The notes: generated from the sequence alone by a model not told the origin. 9,140 nt of DNA from Planctomycetota bacterium (GCA_023261465.1 JAHFOW010000118.1:1-9140), one strand, 5' to 3'; positions 1 to 6,273 are shown, counted from the stretch's first letter. Numbers and translations are program-made.

Positions 1-65
1 ATACTTACATTTTTCCGTGTTAATATTACACGAACAAGGAAGGTCAAGTTTCTTCTGCTTTTTCG

Positions 66-94
66 TTGACATTTATGATTTTGCTCTGTTATAA
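66..94 (+). promoter_or_regulatory. Candidate sigma70-type promoter
   Basis: A perfect TTGACA (66-71) is followed after 17 bp by TTATAA (89-94); with 18-bp spacing the -10 could be read as TATAAG (90-95). No protein gene follows on the plus strand until aroA more than 1.3 kb away, so any transcript would be non-coding or would serve a decayed gene. A chance match is possible in DNA this AT-rich. Confidence 0.4.
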
Positions 95-373
95 GACAGA
101 AACTGTATAATAACTTGTTAGTTGATCTTTCGGGGGAGTTGTGCTAATTTTGTGCTAAAATCAATCGAAATAGATAGAATTGATTGAAACTCATAGAATA
201 GATATTATGCTAACAATCCCTTAATTTTCACGGTAAAACGGGAAACTATCCCACAATCAGGGACTTATAATTTTAATCATTTTCACCTTTGCAAATTGAA
301 CCCGTGAGTTGAAATTGTCATGAGCCGTTGCGATTATAGAATCTTAGGTTAGTTAATTCTTGCAAATTCCAGG

Positions 374-434
374 GACATCATATTTAATTATTTCCCTTCG
401 TCACCAGACTAATCTGAAAATTAAGTATGGGGTC
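374..434. repeat. Imperfect inverted repeat
   Basis: The arm at 374-389 matches the reverse complement of 419-434 at 13 of 16 positions, with about 29 nt between them. It could be the end structure of a decayed IS200/IS605-type or similar element, or a chance AT-rich match. There is no transposase frame in this area. Confidence 0.3.
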
Positions 435-513
435 TTCATATTTTTTTGTGGCTATTGAGGCACTGCCAGACGAAAGGGGCAGAATCAGATAAGCCAACCT
501 AAACTATATATAA

Positions 514-666
514 TCAGTTCCCTTCGCTACTTGGAATTTGCTCGATTTCACAGGTCTCTTGTCGCCCACGCAACTCTTGCAATGCGATAGCGCGAATCAA
601 TGAACAATTAAGTGCTTCCGTATCCAAATAAGGCTCTGGGTCTGACATCATGTTTACGTACTTCAT
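514..666 (-). CDS. Possible small protein or C-terminal gene remnant (50 aa)
   Basis: The minus-strand frame starts with ATG at 666-664 and ends with TGA at 516-514, giving 50 residues beginning MKYVNMMSDPEPYLDTEAL. The composition is protein-like (acidic and Leu-rich, with a helix-like middle such as SLIRAIALQELRGR). No Shine-Dalgarno sequence precedes the ATG. Its start overlaps the stop of the minus ORF just upstream as ATGA. The frame stays open for about 12 codons upstream of the ATG (reading ...LRKLKPVT), so it could instead be the frameshifted C-terminal end of that ORF. I do not recognise the family. Confidence 0.3.
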   Translation of the reverse strand: MKYVNMMSDPEPYLDTEALNCSLIRAIALQELRGRQETCEIEQIPSSEGN

Positions 667-848
667 AGTGACAGGCTTAAGCTTCCTGAGCGACGATAAA
701 CCTTCTCAATATCTTCTGAGGAAGCGCGCCCAACACATTTCCCAAAAAAGTTGACAAAGCCAATGTGACCAATGTACTCCTTCACATCAAACGTCAACAA
801 CAAGTCTAAAATTGGAATCAACGCACGAGGATATGCTATCAGATACAT
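663..848 (-). pseudogene. Probable remnant of a small gene, frame-shifted into the next ORF
   Basis: A minus-strand frame runs open from 1013 to 663 (116 codons). Its upstream third crosses the perfect hairpin at 901-929 and the dispersed repeat at 940-964, so that part is unlikely to be genuine coding sequence. The portion from the internal Met codon at 848 reads as plausible protein: a hydrophobic segment (MYLIAYPRALIPILDLLL), then a mixed region and EDIEKVYRRSG. It ends with a low-complexity SLSLSL and a TGA that overlaps the ATG of the next ORF by four bases (ATGA). That tail looks like an out-of-frame end, so the two ORFs may once have been one gene whose N-terminal part was displaced by repeats. 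Translational coupling of two small genes is the alternative. No family is recognised. Confidence 0.27.
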
Positions 849-900
849 CAAAGTCGCAGCCTCACTACAACCAGGATCATCGTTACAATTATTGCTCCCT

Positions 901-940
901 GCGGGTTCAATTTTGCAAATTGAACCCGCCCTTTTTATTG
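901..940 (+). terminator. Rho-independent terminator-like hairpin
   Basis: Left arm 901-913 (gcgggttcaattt) and right arm 917-929 are perfectly complementary over 13 bp with a 3-nt loop. They are followed by ccctttttatt, giving a short T tract on the plus strand only. This fits an intrinsic terminator reading rightward, or a palindromic dispersed repeat. No plus-strand gene ends just before it. The right half recurs as a 17-nt word at 288-304. Confidence 0.5.
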
Positions 941-1016
941 TAGCGCCGATCCCTTGTGGCCGGCCAATGGCGGCGGACTTCGTCGTGATCTCAGTCGAAC
1001 GATAAACCCCCACGCA
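940..1016 (+). repeat. Dispersed repeat copy 1 (shared with 4597-4640)
   Basis: Positions 940-964 match the reverse complement of 4616-4640 with only two substitutions over about 25 nt (gtagcgccgatcccttgt core). Further on, gataaacc at 1001-1008 also recurs in copy 2 (complement of 4597-4604), so the module extends to about 70 nt with a variable centre. The core can fold as a short hairpin (gccg/cggc). Both copies are in non-coding DNA. Confidence 0.6.
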
Positions 1017-1028
1017 GTGAGACCGTTT

Positions 1029-1191
1029 TGAAATTCCTATACATTACGTTAGAAGGAATTGGTAGTTCGACTGTCTCCGGTTGACCAAATCAAAAGCAAC
1101 AAACAGATACAGGACAAGCGTCTCGCTTGTCCTACCAACACCGTCTTAAAAACCGCTTAAATAAAGTGAAAATTCCTCTACAATTAATTTA
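1029..1191 (+). repeat. Imperfect direct repeat pair
   Basis: A word of about 24 nt at 1029-1051 (tgaaattcctatacattacg) recurs in slightly altered form at 1167-1191, with a few substitutions and single-base gaps. The two copies flank the hairpin at 1111-1133. This suggests local duplication in a repeat-rich spacer. Confidence 0.3.
1111..1133. repeat. Perfect 10-bp palindromic hairpin
   Basis: Arms aggacaagcg (1111-1120) and cgcttgtcct (1124-1133) are perfectly complementary around a 3-nt loop. No T tract follows on either strand, so it is not an obvious terminator. It has the look of a REP-type dispersed palindrome. Confidence 0.55.
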
Positions 1192-1432
1192 ACACGGACA
1201 AACAGAATTTGTCGTTCGACCGGGCGCTCATGACGAAGTTTTTTCCATCCTTACCTTCATCGTACCCCACACCTCAATATGGGTTTTCAAACCTGTAGTA
1301 CTATTTATATATTGTTTGTCTTTGTCCATTTATATATAATTTTTATGAATTTTATCGTATAAGAATAATGATACGGTTTCTTGTGGGACATAAAAGAACG
1401 ATTGAACTATCGAAAATTGTGAAAGAGAGAAC
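1141..1432. promoter_or_regulatory. aroA upstream region with candidate promoter
   Basis: This stretch holds no gene. The best promoter-like pair is TTGTTT (1312-1317), a 17-bp spacer, then a perfect TATAAT (1335-1340), which would give an aroA leader of roughly 85 nt. A weak stem (gacaaa 1197-1202 / tttgtc 1208-1213) lies further upstream. No riboswitch fold is recognised. The promoter is an inference from a good -10 and a poor -35. Confidence 0.35.
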
Positions 1433-2707
1433 ATGCTTGAGATTAAACCCATAACGGGAAAAATACACGCGACGGTCAGCGTGCCGGGTTCAAAGAGTTA
1501 TACAAACCGCGCCCTTATAACAGCAGCGCTGGCAGATGGAAAATCCATAATTACCAATGGACTTTTGAGCGACGACACCGAGTACATGGCGTCGAGCCTT
1601 AATACCCTGGGGATTCCTGTTGAGGAAGACAAAAAAAATAGCACCTTTATCGTGCAGGGTAAAGGGGGTATTATTCCAGGAAGGCAGGCGAATTTATTTG
1701 TTGGGAATGCAGGGACTGCCATGAGGTTTTTGACGGCTATGTTGACCATTGGCGAAGGTGTTTATGAGGTCGATGGCGTTGCGCGGATGAGAGAACGTCC
1801 TATTCGGGATTTGCTCGATGGCTTGAGGCAGCTTGGGGCTGATGCTGTATCTAAATTGAATAATGGATGTCCGCCGGTGATTATTCGAGCACATGGACTG
1901 CCGGGTGGTTCAGCCACGGTAAAAGGTGATTTGAGCAGTCAGTATTTTAGCGCCTTGCTTATGGCGGCTCCCTATGCAAAAAAAGACGTAGTGATAGAGG
2001 TAAGGGGCGACCTGGTTTCAAAAGGTTACGTGGATATGACTATTGCCCTGATGCATCAGTTCGGCGTAAAGGTGGAAAATGATTACTATAAAGCATTCTT
2101 TATAAAATCAGGACAACGATACCAGGCGATGAATTATGAGGTTGAGGGCGATGCCTCTGCCGCATCCTATTTTTTTGCCGCGGCTGCTATAACAGGCGGG
2201 AAGGTGAGAGTGCTGGGGATTGGCAGCGATTCTTTGCAAGGAGACATTCATTTCGTGGATGTTTTAAAAAGAATGGGATGCAAAGTTACGATGGGTTCAA
2301 ATGGGATAGAGGTGCAGGGATGCAACCTTCGTGGAGTTGACGTAGACATGGGGGATATGCCGGATGTGGTACAGACGCTGGCTGCCGTTGCCGTTTTTGC
2401 CGATGGTAAGACGAGGGTACACAATGTAAAGAATATGCGCATAAAAGAAACAGACCGAATTGCTGCAGTGGTAAAAGAATTGAGGCGGATGGGGATTTCT
2501 GCGGTAGAATATGAGGATGGCTTTGAAATTGAGCCGGCTCCACCCAAACCCGCCGAGATAGAAACATACGATGACCATCGCATGGCTATGAGTTTTGCCC
2601 TGGTTGGGCTCCGTGCACAGGGTATTTCAATAAAACACCCGGAGTGCGTATCAAAGACCTTTCCTGATTATTTTCAAAGATTAGATGCGTTACGAGATAG
2701 GCAGTAA
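1433..2707 (+). CDS. aroA: 3-phosphoshikimate 1-carboxyvinyltransferase (EPSP synthase)
   Basis: This cytoplasmic enzyme transfers the enolpyruvyl group of PEP to shikimate-3-phosphate, the sixth step of the shikimate pathway to chorismate and aromatic amino acids. The 424-aa length is typical of the family. Visible signatures are PGSKSYTNRAL (18-28, substrate Lys21 and Ser22), GNAGTAMRFL (91-100, PEP-binding loop), SSQYFSALLMAAPYA (168-182), GDMPDVVQTLA (307-317, with Asp311 as the likely catalytic Asp), KETDR (338-342), DDHRMAM (380-386) and SKTFPDYF (407-414). The ATG is preceded by a purine-rich aaagagag Shine-Dalgarno sequence, and the N-terminus aligns naturally with the family. The canonical PEP-loop Pro (MRPL in the E. 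coli-type enzyme) is Phe here (MRFL), as in a number of other bacterial EPSP synthases. ribD follows after 94 bp on the same strand and may be co-transcribed. The call is secure. Confidence 0.97.
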   Translation: MLEIKPITGKIHATVSVPGSKSYTNRALITAALADGKSIITNGLLSDDTEYMASSLNTLGIPVEEDKKNSTFIVQGKGGIIPGRQANLFVGNAGTAMRFLTAMLTIGEGVYEVDGVARMRERPIRDLLDGLRQLGADAVSKLNNGCPPVIIRAHGLPGGSATVKGDLSSQYFSALLMAAPYAKKDVVIEVRGDLVSKGYVDMTIALMHQFGVKVENDYYKAFFIKSGQRYQAMNYEVEGDASAASYFFAAAAITGGKVRVLGIGSDSLQGDIHFVDVLKRMGCKVTMGSNGIEVQGCNLRGVDVDMGDMPDVVQTLAAVAVFADGKTRVHNVKNMRIKETDRIAAVVKELRRMGISAVEYEDGFEIEPAPPKPAEIETYDDHRMAMSFALVGLRAQGISIKHPECVSKTFPDYFQRLDALRDRQ

Positions 2708-2801
2708 TTGAGAGAAATGCGTAATTCATTTCATCAATAATGAACATCAAATAATAAATAACAAATGAAAATAAGACTCCGTTCAATATTCTCCATTTAA
2801 T

Positions 2802-3911
2802 ATGGTGACAAAGGATATAGACGAAAAATATATGTCACTTGCCCTGGAACTGGCTGAGAAGGGGCGAGGACGGGTAGAACCTAATCCCATGGTTGGCGCT
2901 GTGCTCGTCAAAGATGGCGCAATTGTGGGGAAGGGGTATCATCAGATCTTTGGGGGGGCGCACGCGGAGATACATGCGATTAACGAAGGAGGAGAGAACG
3001 GGAAGGGCGCATCACTCTATGTATCCATGGAACCGTGCGCGCATTTTGGCAAGACAGCCCCATGCGCAGACGCTATAATTCGGGCTGGCATTACAAAGGT
3101 TGTCGCGGCGGTTGCCGATCCAAATCCTGTTACTGCTGGCAGGGGAATTCGAAAATTAAAAGATGCCGGTATTGAGATTCAAATTGGTGTGCTGGAGCAT
3201 CAGGCCAGGCGGCTCAATGCCCCTTTTTTTAAACTGATGCAAAAAGGAATTCCCTATGTGATTGCAAAATGGGCAATGTCACTTGATGGAAAGATTGCCA
3301 CCTATACCGGTGAGTCAAAGTGGATAACATCCGAAGAATCGCGCGGGTACGTGCACAAAATTCGTGGACAGGTGGATGGGATTTTAGTTGGAATTAATAC
3401 GGTGTTACGAGACGACCCATTGTTAACCTGCCGGACAGAAGGGGGACGGAATCCCAGGCGCATTATCATTGATAGTAATGCCTTACTGCCATTGAATTCA
3501 AGGCTTTTGAACACAATCAATGAGAGTGAAGTGGTTGTAGCGGTAAACAAAAACGCACAGGTGGAACGCATTGAAATACTGAGGCAGTTGGGGTGCAGGG
3601 TTATACAAACGTGCAACACAATGGACCGTGTGGATTTAAAGGAACTCTTCTATCGGCTTGGGGAGATGGAACTGACGAATATTCTCGTAGAAGGCGGCAG
3701 CCGTGTCATTACCTCTTTTTTTGAAGAACGCCTTGTCGATAAGGTCATGGTATTTATTGCCCCCATTATTATTGGCGGCGAGGGAGCGAGATCTCCTGTG
3801 CTTGGAAAGGGTATTGATACAATTCGTGAAGCAACGGAAATTCGTGAAATTACGGTGCAAAGGATTTCAAAGGATATCCTTGTCGAAGGAGTTTTGGAGT
3901 TAGAACCGTAA
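2802..3911 (+). CDS. ribD: Bifunctional riboflavin biosynthesis protein RibD (deaminase/reductase)
   Basis: RibD deaminates 2,5-diamino-6-ribosylamino-4(3H)-pyrimidinone 5'-phosphate and then reduces the ribosyl side chain with NADPH, two steps between GTP and riboflavin. The N-terminal CMP/dCMP-deaminase-type domain (about 8-150) shows PNPMVGAV (28-35), HAEIHAI (54-60, zinc His54 and catalytic Glu56) and MEPCAHFGKTAPC (76-88, zinc Cys79 and Cys88). The C-terminal reductase domain (about 152-367) shows AMSLDGKIA (158-166), SKWITSEESR (172-181) and LVEGGSRVITSF (295-306). The length of 369 aa is normal. The usual TPPC in the zinc loop is TAPC here; both zinc Cys residues are retained. No clear Shine-Dalgarno sequence precedes the ATG at 2802. 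The alternative Met at residue 11 has no better one and would remove N-terminal residues the family normally has. No FMN-riboswitch core is seen upstream and no other rib gene is nearby. Confidence 0.96.
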   Translation: MVTKDIDEKYMSLALELAEKGRGRVEPNPMVGAVLVKDGAIVGKGYHQIFGGAHAEIHAINEGGENGKGASLYVSMEPCAHFGKTAPCADAIIRAGITKVVAAVADPNPVTAGRGIRKLKDAGIEIQIGVLEHQARRLNAPFFKLMQKGIPYVIAKWAMSLDGKIATYTGESKWITSEESRGYVHKIRGQVDGILVGINTVLRDDPLLTCRTEGGRNPRRIIIDSNALLPLNSRLLNTINESEVVVAVNKNAQVERIEILRQLGCRVIQTCNTMDRVDLKELFYRLGEMELTNILVEGGSRVITSFFEERLVDKVMVFIAPIIIGGEGARSPVLGKGIDTIREATEIREITVQRISKDILVEGVLELEP

Positions 3912-4024
3912 TCGTAGCCCTGGCGCAGCATAGCCGCAACTAAAAGGATAAAATTGTTATAACGCTTCTGCCAAACATATTGCGCCGATGATGCAAATAC
4001 TTGAATGGTCACTAAACCAATGAA

Positions 4025-4078
4025 GGGGGGTTAAAATATCCCCCTGTATTCACCTTTCACGAAAGGGAATACAGAGGG
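4025..4078 (+). terminator. Stem-loop with alternative pairing after ribD
   Basis: A long stem is formed by ctgtattc (4044-4051) with gaatacag (4067-4074), and an inner cctttc (4053-4058) with gaaagg (4061-4066), with a single bulged A. The base is extended by ccc/ggg (4041-4043 and 4076-4078). A competing small hairpin pairs ggggg (4026-4030) with ccccc (4040-4044), and both cannot form fully at once. A T-rich tract (taatttttt) appears about 13 nt downstream. It is a likely ribD terminator or processing structure. An attenuator-like switch is possible but unsupported. Confidence 0.45.
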
Positions 4079-4097
4079 TTTGATGCGTTGTAATTTT

Positions 4098-4139
4098 TTG
4101 TGCTCAGAGAAAATAGATACATATTCTCTTATAGCACAA
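4098..4139 (+). terminator. Second imperfect stem-loop, possible ribD terminator
   Basis: The outer stem ttgtgct (4098-4104) pairs with agcacaa (4133-4139), and the inner stem agagaa (4106-4111) pairs with ttctct (4124-4129). On the plus strand it is followed by ttagttttgttattt, a moderately T-rich tail that suits rightward termination better than leftward. Confidence 0.4.
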
Positions 4140-4242
4140 TTAGTTTTGTTATTTGAATGAAAGATTACAACAGGAAACTTATATTATGAAGATACCAGGG
4201 AAAAAATATCGGGGAATAATTAAGAAGAATATTCAACCATGA

Positions 4243-4419
4243 TTACATACCATCAAAATCGCCGTCCTCATCGTCTAATGCCCGTTCGATTTCAAACTCT
4301 ATTTCTCTTCTTGGGTCGAGGACAAGTTTTTTGTATCTTTCTTTAATTAATGCCAGGCGTTCGAATTTTTTCCGCTGACTTTCAGTTTCTTGGTTTACAT
4401 CTAAAATCACTTCCACCAT
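4243..4419 (-). CDS. Small acidic coiled-coil-like hypothetical protein (about 55-69 aa)
   Basis: The function is unknown and I do not recognise the family. The frame ends with TAG... no wait-free reading: its last residues are DDEDGDFDGM before the stop at 4243-4245. The body is a charged, helix-prone segment (QETESQRKKFERLALIKERYKKLVLD) followed by a strongly acidic tail (EIEFEIERALDDEDGDFDG). There is no signal peptide or membrane segment. The start is ambiguous. An aaaggag Shine-Dalgarno (complement of 4420-4426) abuts the ATG at 4419 with no spacing, but sits 3 nt from a GTG at 4416 and 9 nt from a GTG at 4410. A further upstream ATG at 4452 has no Shine-Dalgarno. The GTG at 4410 has the best spacing; the listed start is the ATG. 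A perfect TTGACA-16-TATAAT promoter at 4472-4499 drives it, which supports a real, well-expressed gene. Confidence 0.65.
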   Translation of the reverse strand: MVEVILDVNQETESQRKKFERLALIKERYKKLVLDPRREIEFEIERALDDEDGDFDGM

Positions 4420-4471
4420 CTCCTTTTGAAAACAAATTTGATAAAAAAACAAACTTACAAAATCGTAAAAA

Positions 4472-4499
4472 ATTATATATTTAACCAGTTTAATGTCAA
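4472..4499 (-). promoter_or_regulatory. Consensus sigma70 promoter for the small acidic gene
   Basis: On the minus strand a perfect TTGACA (complement of 4494-4499) is followed after 16 bp by a perfect TATAAT (complement of 4472-4477). The predicted transcription start near 4465 leaves a leader of about 45-55 nt before the ATG/GTG starts at 4419-4410, but only about 13 nt before the ATG at 4452. This favours the downstream starts. Confidence 0.7.
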
Positions 4500-4523
4500 G
4501 TTAAATTCATATTAAGAAAATTC

Positions 4524-4665
4524 GTAACAATTTAGCTCTTTGAAAAAGCCATACATTTAAATGTAACCCACACAAAAGAGAATACGTAGCGCGAGTGGTT
4601 TATCCCCCGCACAATGCCGACTACAAGGGATCGGCGCTACCTTTTTCAAAGATCTAAATTATTAC
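4524..4665. mobile_element. MITE-like element with 25-bp terminal inverted repeats
   Basis: Positions 4524-4548 match the reverse complement of 4641-4665 at 23 of 25 positions (both contain tctttgaaaaag), bounding a 142-bp non-coding segment. Nested inside are a perfect 14-bp palindrome (4552-4565) and a 55-bp module (4586-4640) with perfect 7-bp inverted ends gtagcgc/gcgctac. Part of that module recurs at 940-964. There is no coding frame and no convincing target-site duplication. It could be a non-autonomous miniature element, or a large imperfect hairpin downstream of guaA that aids transcript ending. Confidence 0.5.
4597..4640 (-). repeat. Dispersed repeat copy 2 (shared with 940-1008)
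   Basis: The complement of 4616-4640 matches 940-964 with two substitutions, and the complement of 4597-4604 (gataaacc) matches 1001-1008. The spacing between the two conserved blocks is about 25 nt shorter than in copy 1. Confidence 0.6.
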
Positions 4666-4702
4666 AAAAGAACCTTGTTTGTCCATGCCTGATTTATTGT
4701 TA

Positions 4703-6253
4703 TTACTCCCATTCAATCGTACTCGGGGGTTTCGTGCTAATATCGTAAACTACACGATTTACCCCCTTGACCTCATTGATAATACGGTTTGAAATGACTC
4801 CCAATGTTTCATGAGGAATACGACACCAATCAGCGGTCATAAAATCAGTTGTTTCCACCGCACGAATGGCAATAACATGTTCATAACTTCTTTCATCGCC
4901 CATTACCCCTACCGTGCTGAGGGGAAGGAGTACGGCAAAGCACTGGGCAATAGAGCGGTAAAGCCCTGCCTTGCGTATTTCTTCGATGACAATTTTATCG
5001 GCATTACGGAGGATTTCCAGACGTGGTCTTGTTATTTCTCCAATAATGCGAATAGCCAAACCGGGGCCGGGAAATGGGTGACGCCAGACCAATTCTTCGG
5101 GAAGGCCAAGCTCTTCCCCAATTTTTCGTACCTCGTCTTTAAAAAGAAAACGGAGGGGTTCGACCAGATCAAAGCCTAATTCTGCGGGCAGTCCACCAAC
5201 ATTATGATGGCTTTTAATGATTACGGTGGGTCCGCCATGAGCGGGGATGCTTTCAATGACATCGGGATATAGGGTGCCCTGCGCCAGAAAATGCGCCCCG
5301 GATATTTTTTTTGCCTCTTCTTTAAAGACATTAATAAATTCGTGTCCGATAATTTTACGCTTTTTTTCCGGATCGAGCACCCCTTTGAGTTTGTCCAGGA
5401 ATCTGTCCTGCGCATGTATGGCATGCAGGTCAACCGTAAAATGTTCCCTGAATGTTTTGATGACTTCTTCCGCCTCATAATCTCGCAGGAGTCCGTTATC
5501 TACAAAGATGCAGGACAGGTGGTTGCCGATGGCTTTGTGAATCAGCGCCGCCGTTACCGCGGAATCAACTCCGCCGGAGAGTCCGCACACAACCCTTCCG
5601 GCGCCGACCTGCTTACGAATGTCTTCGACAGATTTTTCTATATAAGAGCGCATCTTCCAGTTGCCTTTACATCCGCAGATTTCATAAAGAAAATTACGGA
5701 TAATTATGTTGCCATGCTGGGTATGGGTGACCTCTGGATGGAATTGTACTCCATAGAATGCCTTGTTTTTATGCTTTACGGCGGCATAGGGACAATTCCT
5801 GGTAAATGCAAGAGATTCAAATTCCCGGGGTAGTTCGACAACCTGGTCGCCGTGGCTCATCCAAACGGCGGCATCTTTATCAATTGATTTGAATAAATTA
5901 CTCTTGTTGTTGATGGTACAGGCCGTCCTTCCAAACTCTCTTGTGGCCGTGGGGCGGACAGTAGCTCCCAGCATTTGACATCCCAGTTGCATTCCATAGC
6001 AGATGCCGAGAATGGGCACTCCAAGTTTTACCATTTCCTCATCGCACCGCGGCGCATTCGTTACATATACACTGGCAGGCCCACCGCTGAGAATGATTCC
6101 TTTTGGGTTTATTTTTTTTATTTGTGCTACTGTTGTTTTATGGGAGACGATTTCGCTGTAGACATTGTTTTCTCTTACCCGTCGTGCAATGAGTTGGGTG
6201 TATTGAGAGCCGAAATCAAGGATTATGACTTTTTCATTATTCGCTTCAACCAT
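4703..6253 (-). CDS. guaA: GMP synthase (glutamine-hydrolysing)
   Basis: This enzyme converts XMP to GMP using ATP and ammonia from glutamine, the last step of de novo guanine nucleotide synthesis. The class I glutamine amidotransferase domain (about 7-190) shows LSGGPASV (55-62), GICYGMQ (83-89, nucleophile Cys85) and GVQFHPEV (168-175, His172 and Glu174 of the triad). The ATP-pyrophosphatase domain (about 205-395) has the PP-loop SGGVDS (226-231). The C-terminal dimerisation/XMP-binding domain ends with the family-typical KPPSTIEWE. The length of 516 aa is normal. The ATG at 6253 has aggaag upstream at good spacing. It is divergent from the BshC-like gene; a weak minus-strand promoter candidate is TTGCCA (complement of 6333-6338), 18 bp, TAATAT (complement of 6309-6314). 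No guanine riboswitch fits in the short leader. Confidence 0.98.
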   Translation of the reverse strand: MVEANNEKVIILDFGSQYTQLIARRVRENNVYSEIVSHKTTVAQIKKINPKGIILSGGPASVYVTNAPRCDEEMVKLGVPILGICYGMQLGCQMLGATVRPTATREFGRTACTINNKSNLFKSIDKDAAVWMSHGDQVVELPREFESLAFTRNCPYAAVKHKNKAFYGVQFHPEVTHTQHGNIIIRNFLYEICGCKGNWKMRSYIEKSVEDIRKQVGAGRVVCGLSGGVDSAVTAALIHKAIGNHLSCIFVDNGLLRDYEAEEVIKTFREHFTVDLHAIHAQDRFLDKLKGVLDPEKKRKIIGHEFINVFKEEAKKISGAHFLAQGTLYPDVIESIPAHGGPTVIIKSHHNVGGLPAELGFDLVEPLRFLFKDEVRKIGEELGLPEELVWRHPFPGPGLAIRIIGEITRPRLEILRNADKIVIEEIRKAGLYRSIAQCFAVLLPLSTVGVMGDERSYEHVIAIRAVETTDFMTADWCRIPHETLGVISNRIINEVKGVNRVVYDISTKPPSTIEWE

Positions 6254-6273
6254 TTCATCTTCCTGGATATAAT
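6245..6273 (+). promoter_or_regulatory. Candidate promoter for the BshC-like gene
   Basis: TTCAAC (6245-6250), a 17-bp spacer and a perfect TATAAT (6268-6273) predict a start near 6280. That is about 50 nt upstream of the ATGs at 6332/6338. The -35 is poor, and the element overlaps the 5' end of guaA on the other strand. Confidence 0.35.

Larger units (their letters stand above)
1..513. other. Gene-free AT-rich spacer with short repeats
   Basis: No open frame with protein character is seen here on either strand. The stretch holds a small imperfect hairpin at 16-32 (cgtgt/acacg arms), a promoter-like pair at 66-94, two gtgctaa words 11 bp apart (141 and 152), an imperfect inverted repeat with arms 374-389 and 419-434, and at 288-304 a 17-nt word that recurs inside the terminator hairpin at 912-928. 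It looks like decayed or repeat-colonised intergenic DNA. What lies to the left of the window is unknown. Confidence 0.5.
3912..4242. other. Spacer after ribD with no gene
   Basis: This 331-bp spacer contains the two stem-loops listed separately and no supported protein gene. A short plus-strand frame of 18 codons (4186-4242) stops exactly where the neighbouring minus gene's stop begins, but it is too short to claim. Confidence 0.6.

Noticed and set aside
141..158. Two gtgctaa words as a possible integrase attachment site or CRISPR-like repeat
   Set aside because: There are only two short copies 11 bp apart, with no integrase, tRNA or spacer pattern nearby.
772..1005. Plus-strand 77-codon open frame
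   Set aside because: It crosses the 13-bp hairpin and the dispersed repeat, has no Shine-Dalgarno sequence, and its composition looks non-coding.
1524..1732. EPSP synthase PEP-loop variant (MRFL) as a sign of glyphosate tolerance
   Set aside because: Residues at this position vary naturally between bacterial families, so tolerance cannot be inferred from this alone.
2708..2801. Possible FMN riboswitch or promoter before ribD
   Set aside because: The conserved FMN-element core is absent and the 94-bp gap is plain AT-rich DNA without a clear -35/-10 pair.
3650..4012. Minus-strand 120-codon frame whose first part (about 3912-4012) looks somewhat protein-like
   Set aside because: Most of it is antisense to ribD and the remaining roughly 33 codons lack a start signal. 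It could be a remnant but cannot be supported.
4186..4242. 18-codon basic peptide frame on the plus strand
   Set aside because: It is too short, with only a weak aggaaa upstream. The exact abutment with the minus gene's stop is probably chance.
5291..5833. Plus-strand 180-codon frame inside guaA
   Set aside because: It is antisense to the conserved guaA sequence, with no ribosome-binding site or recognisable domain.
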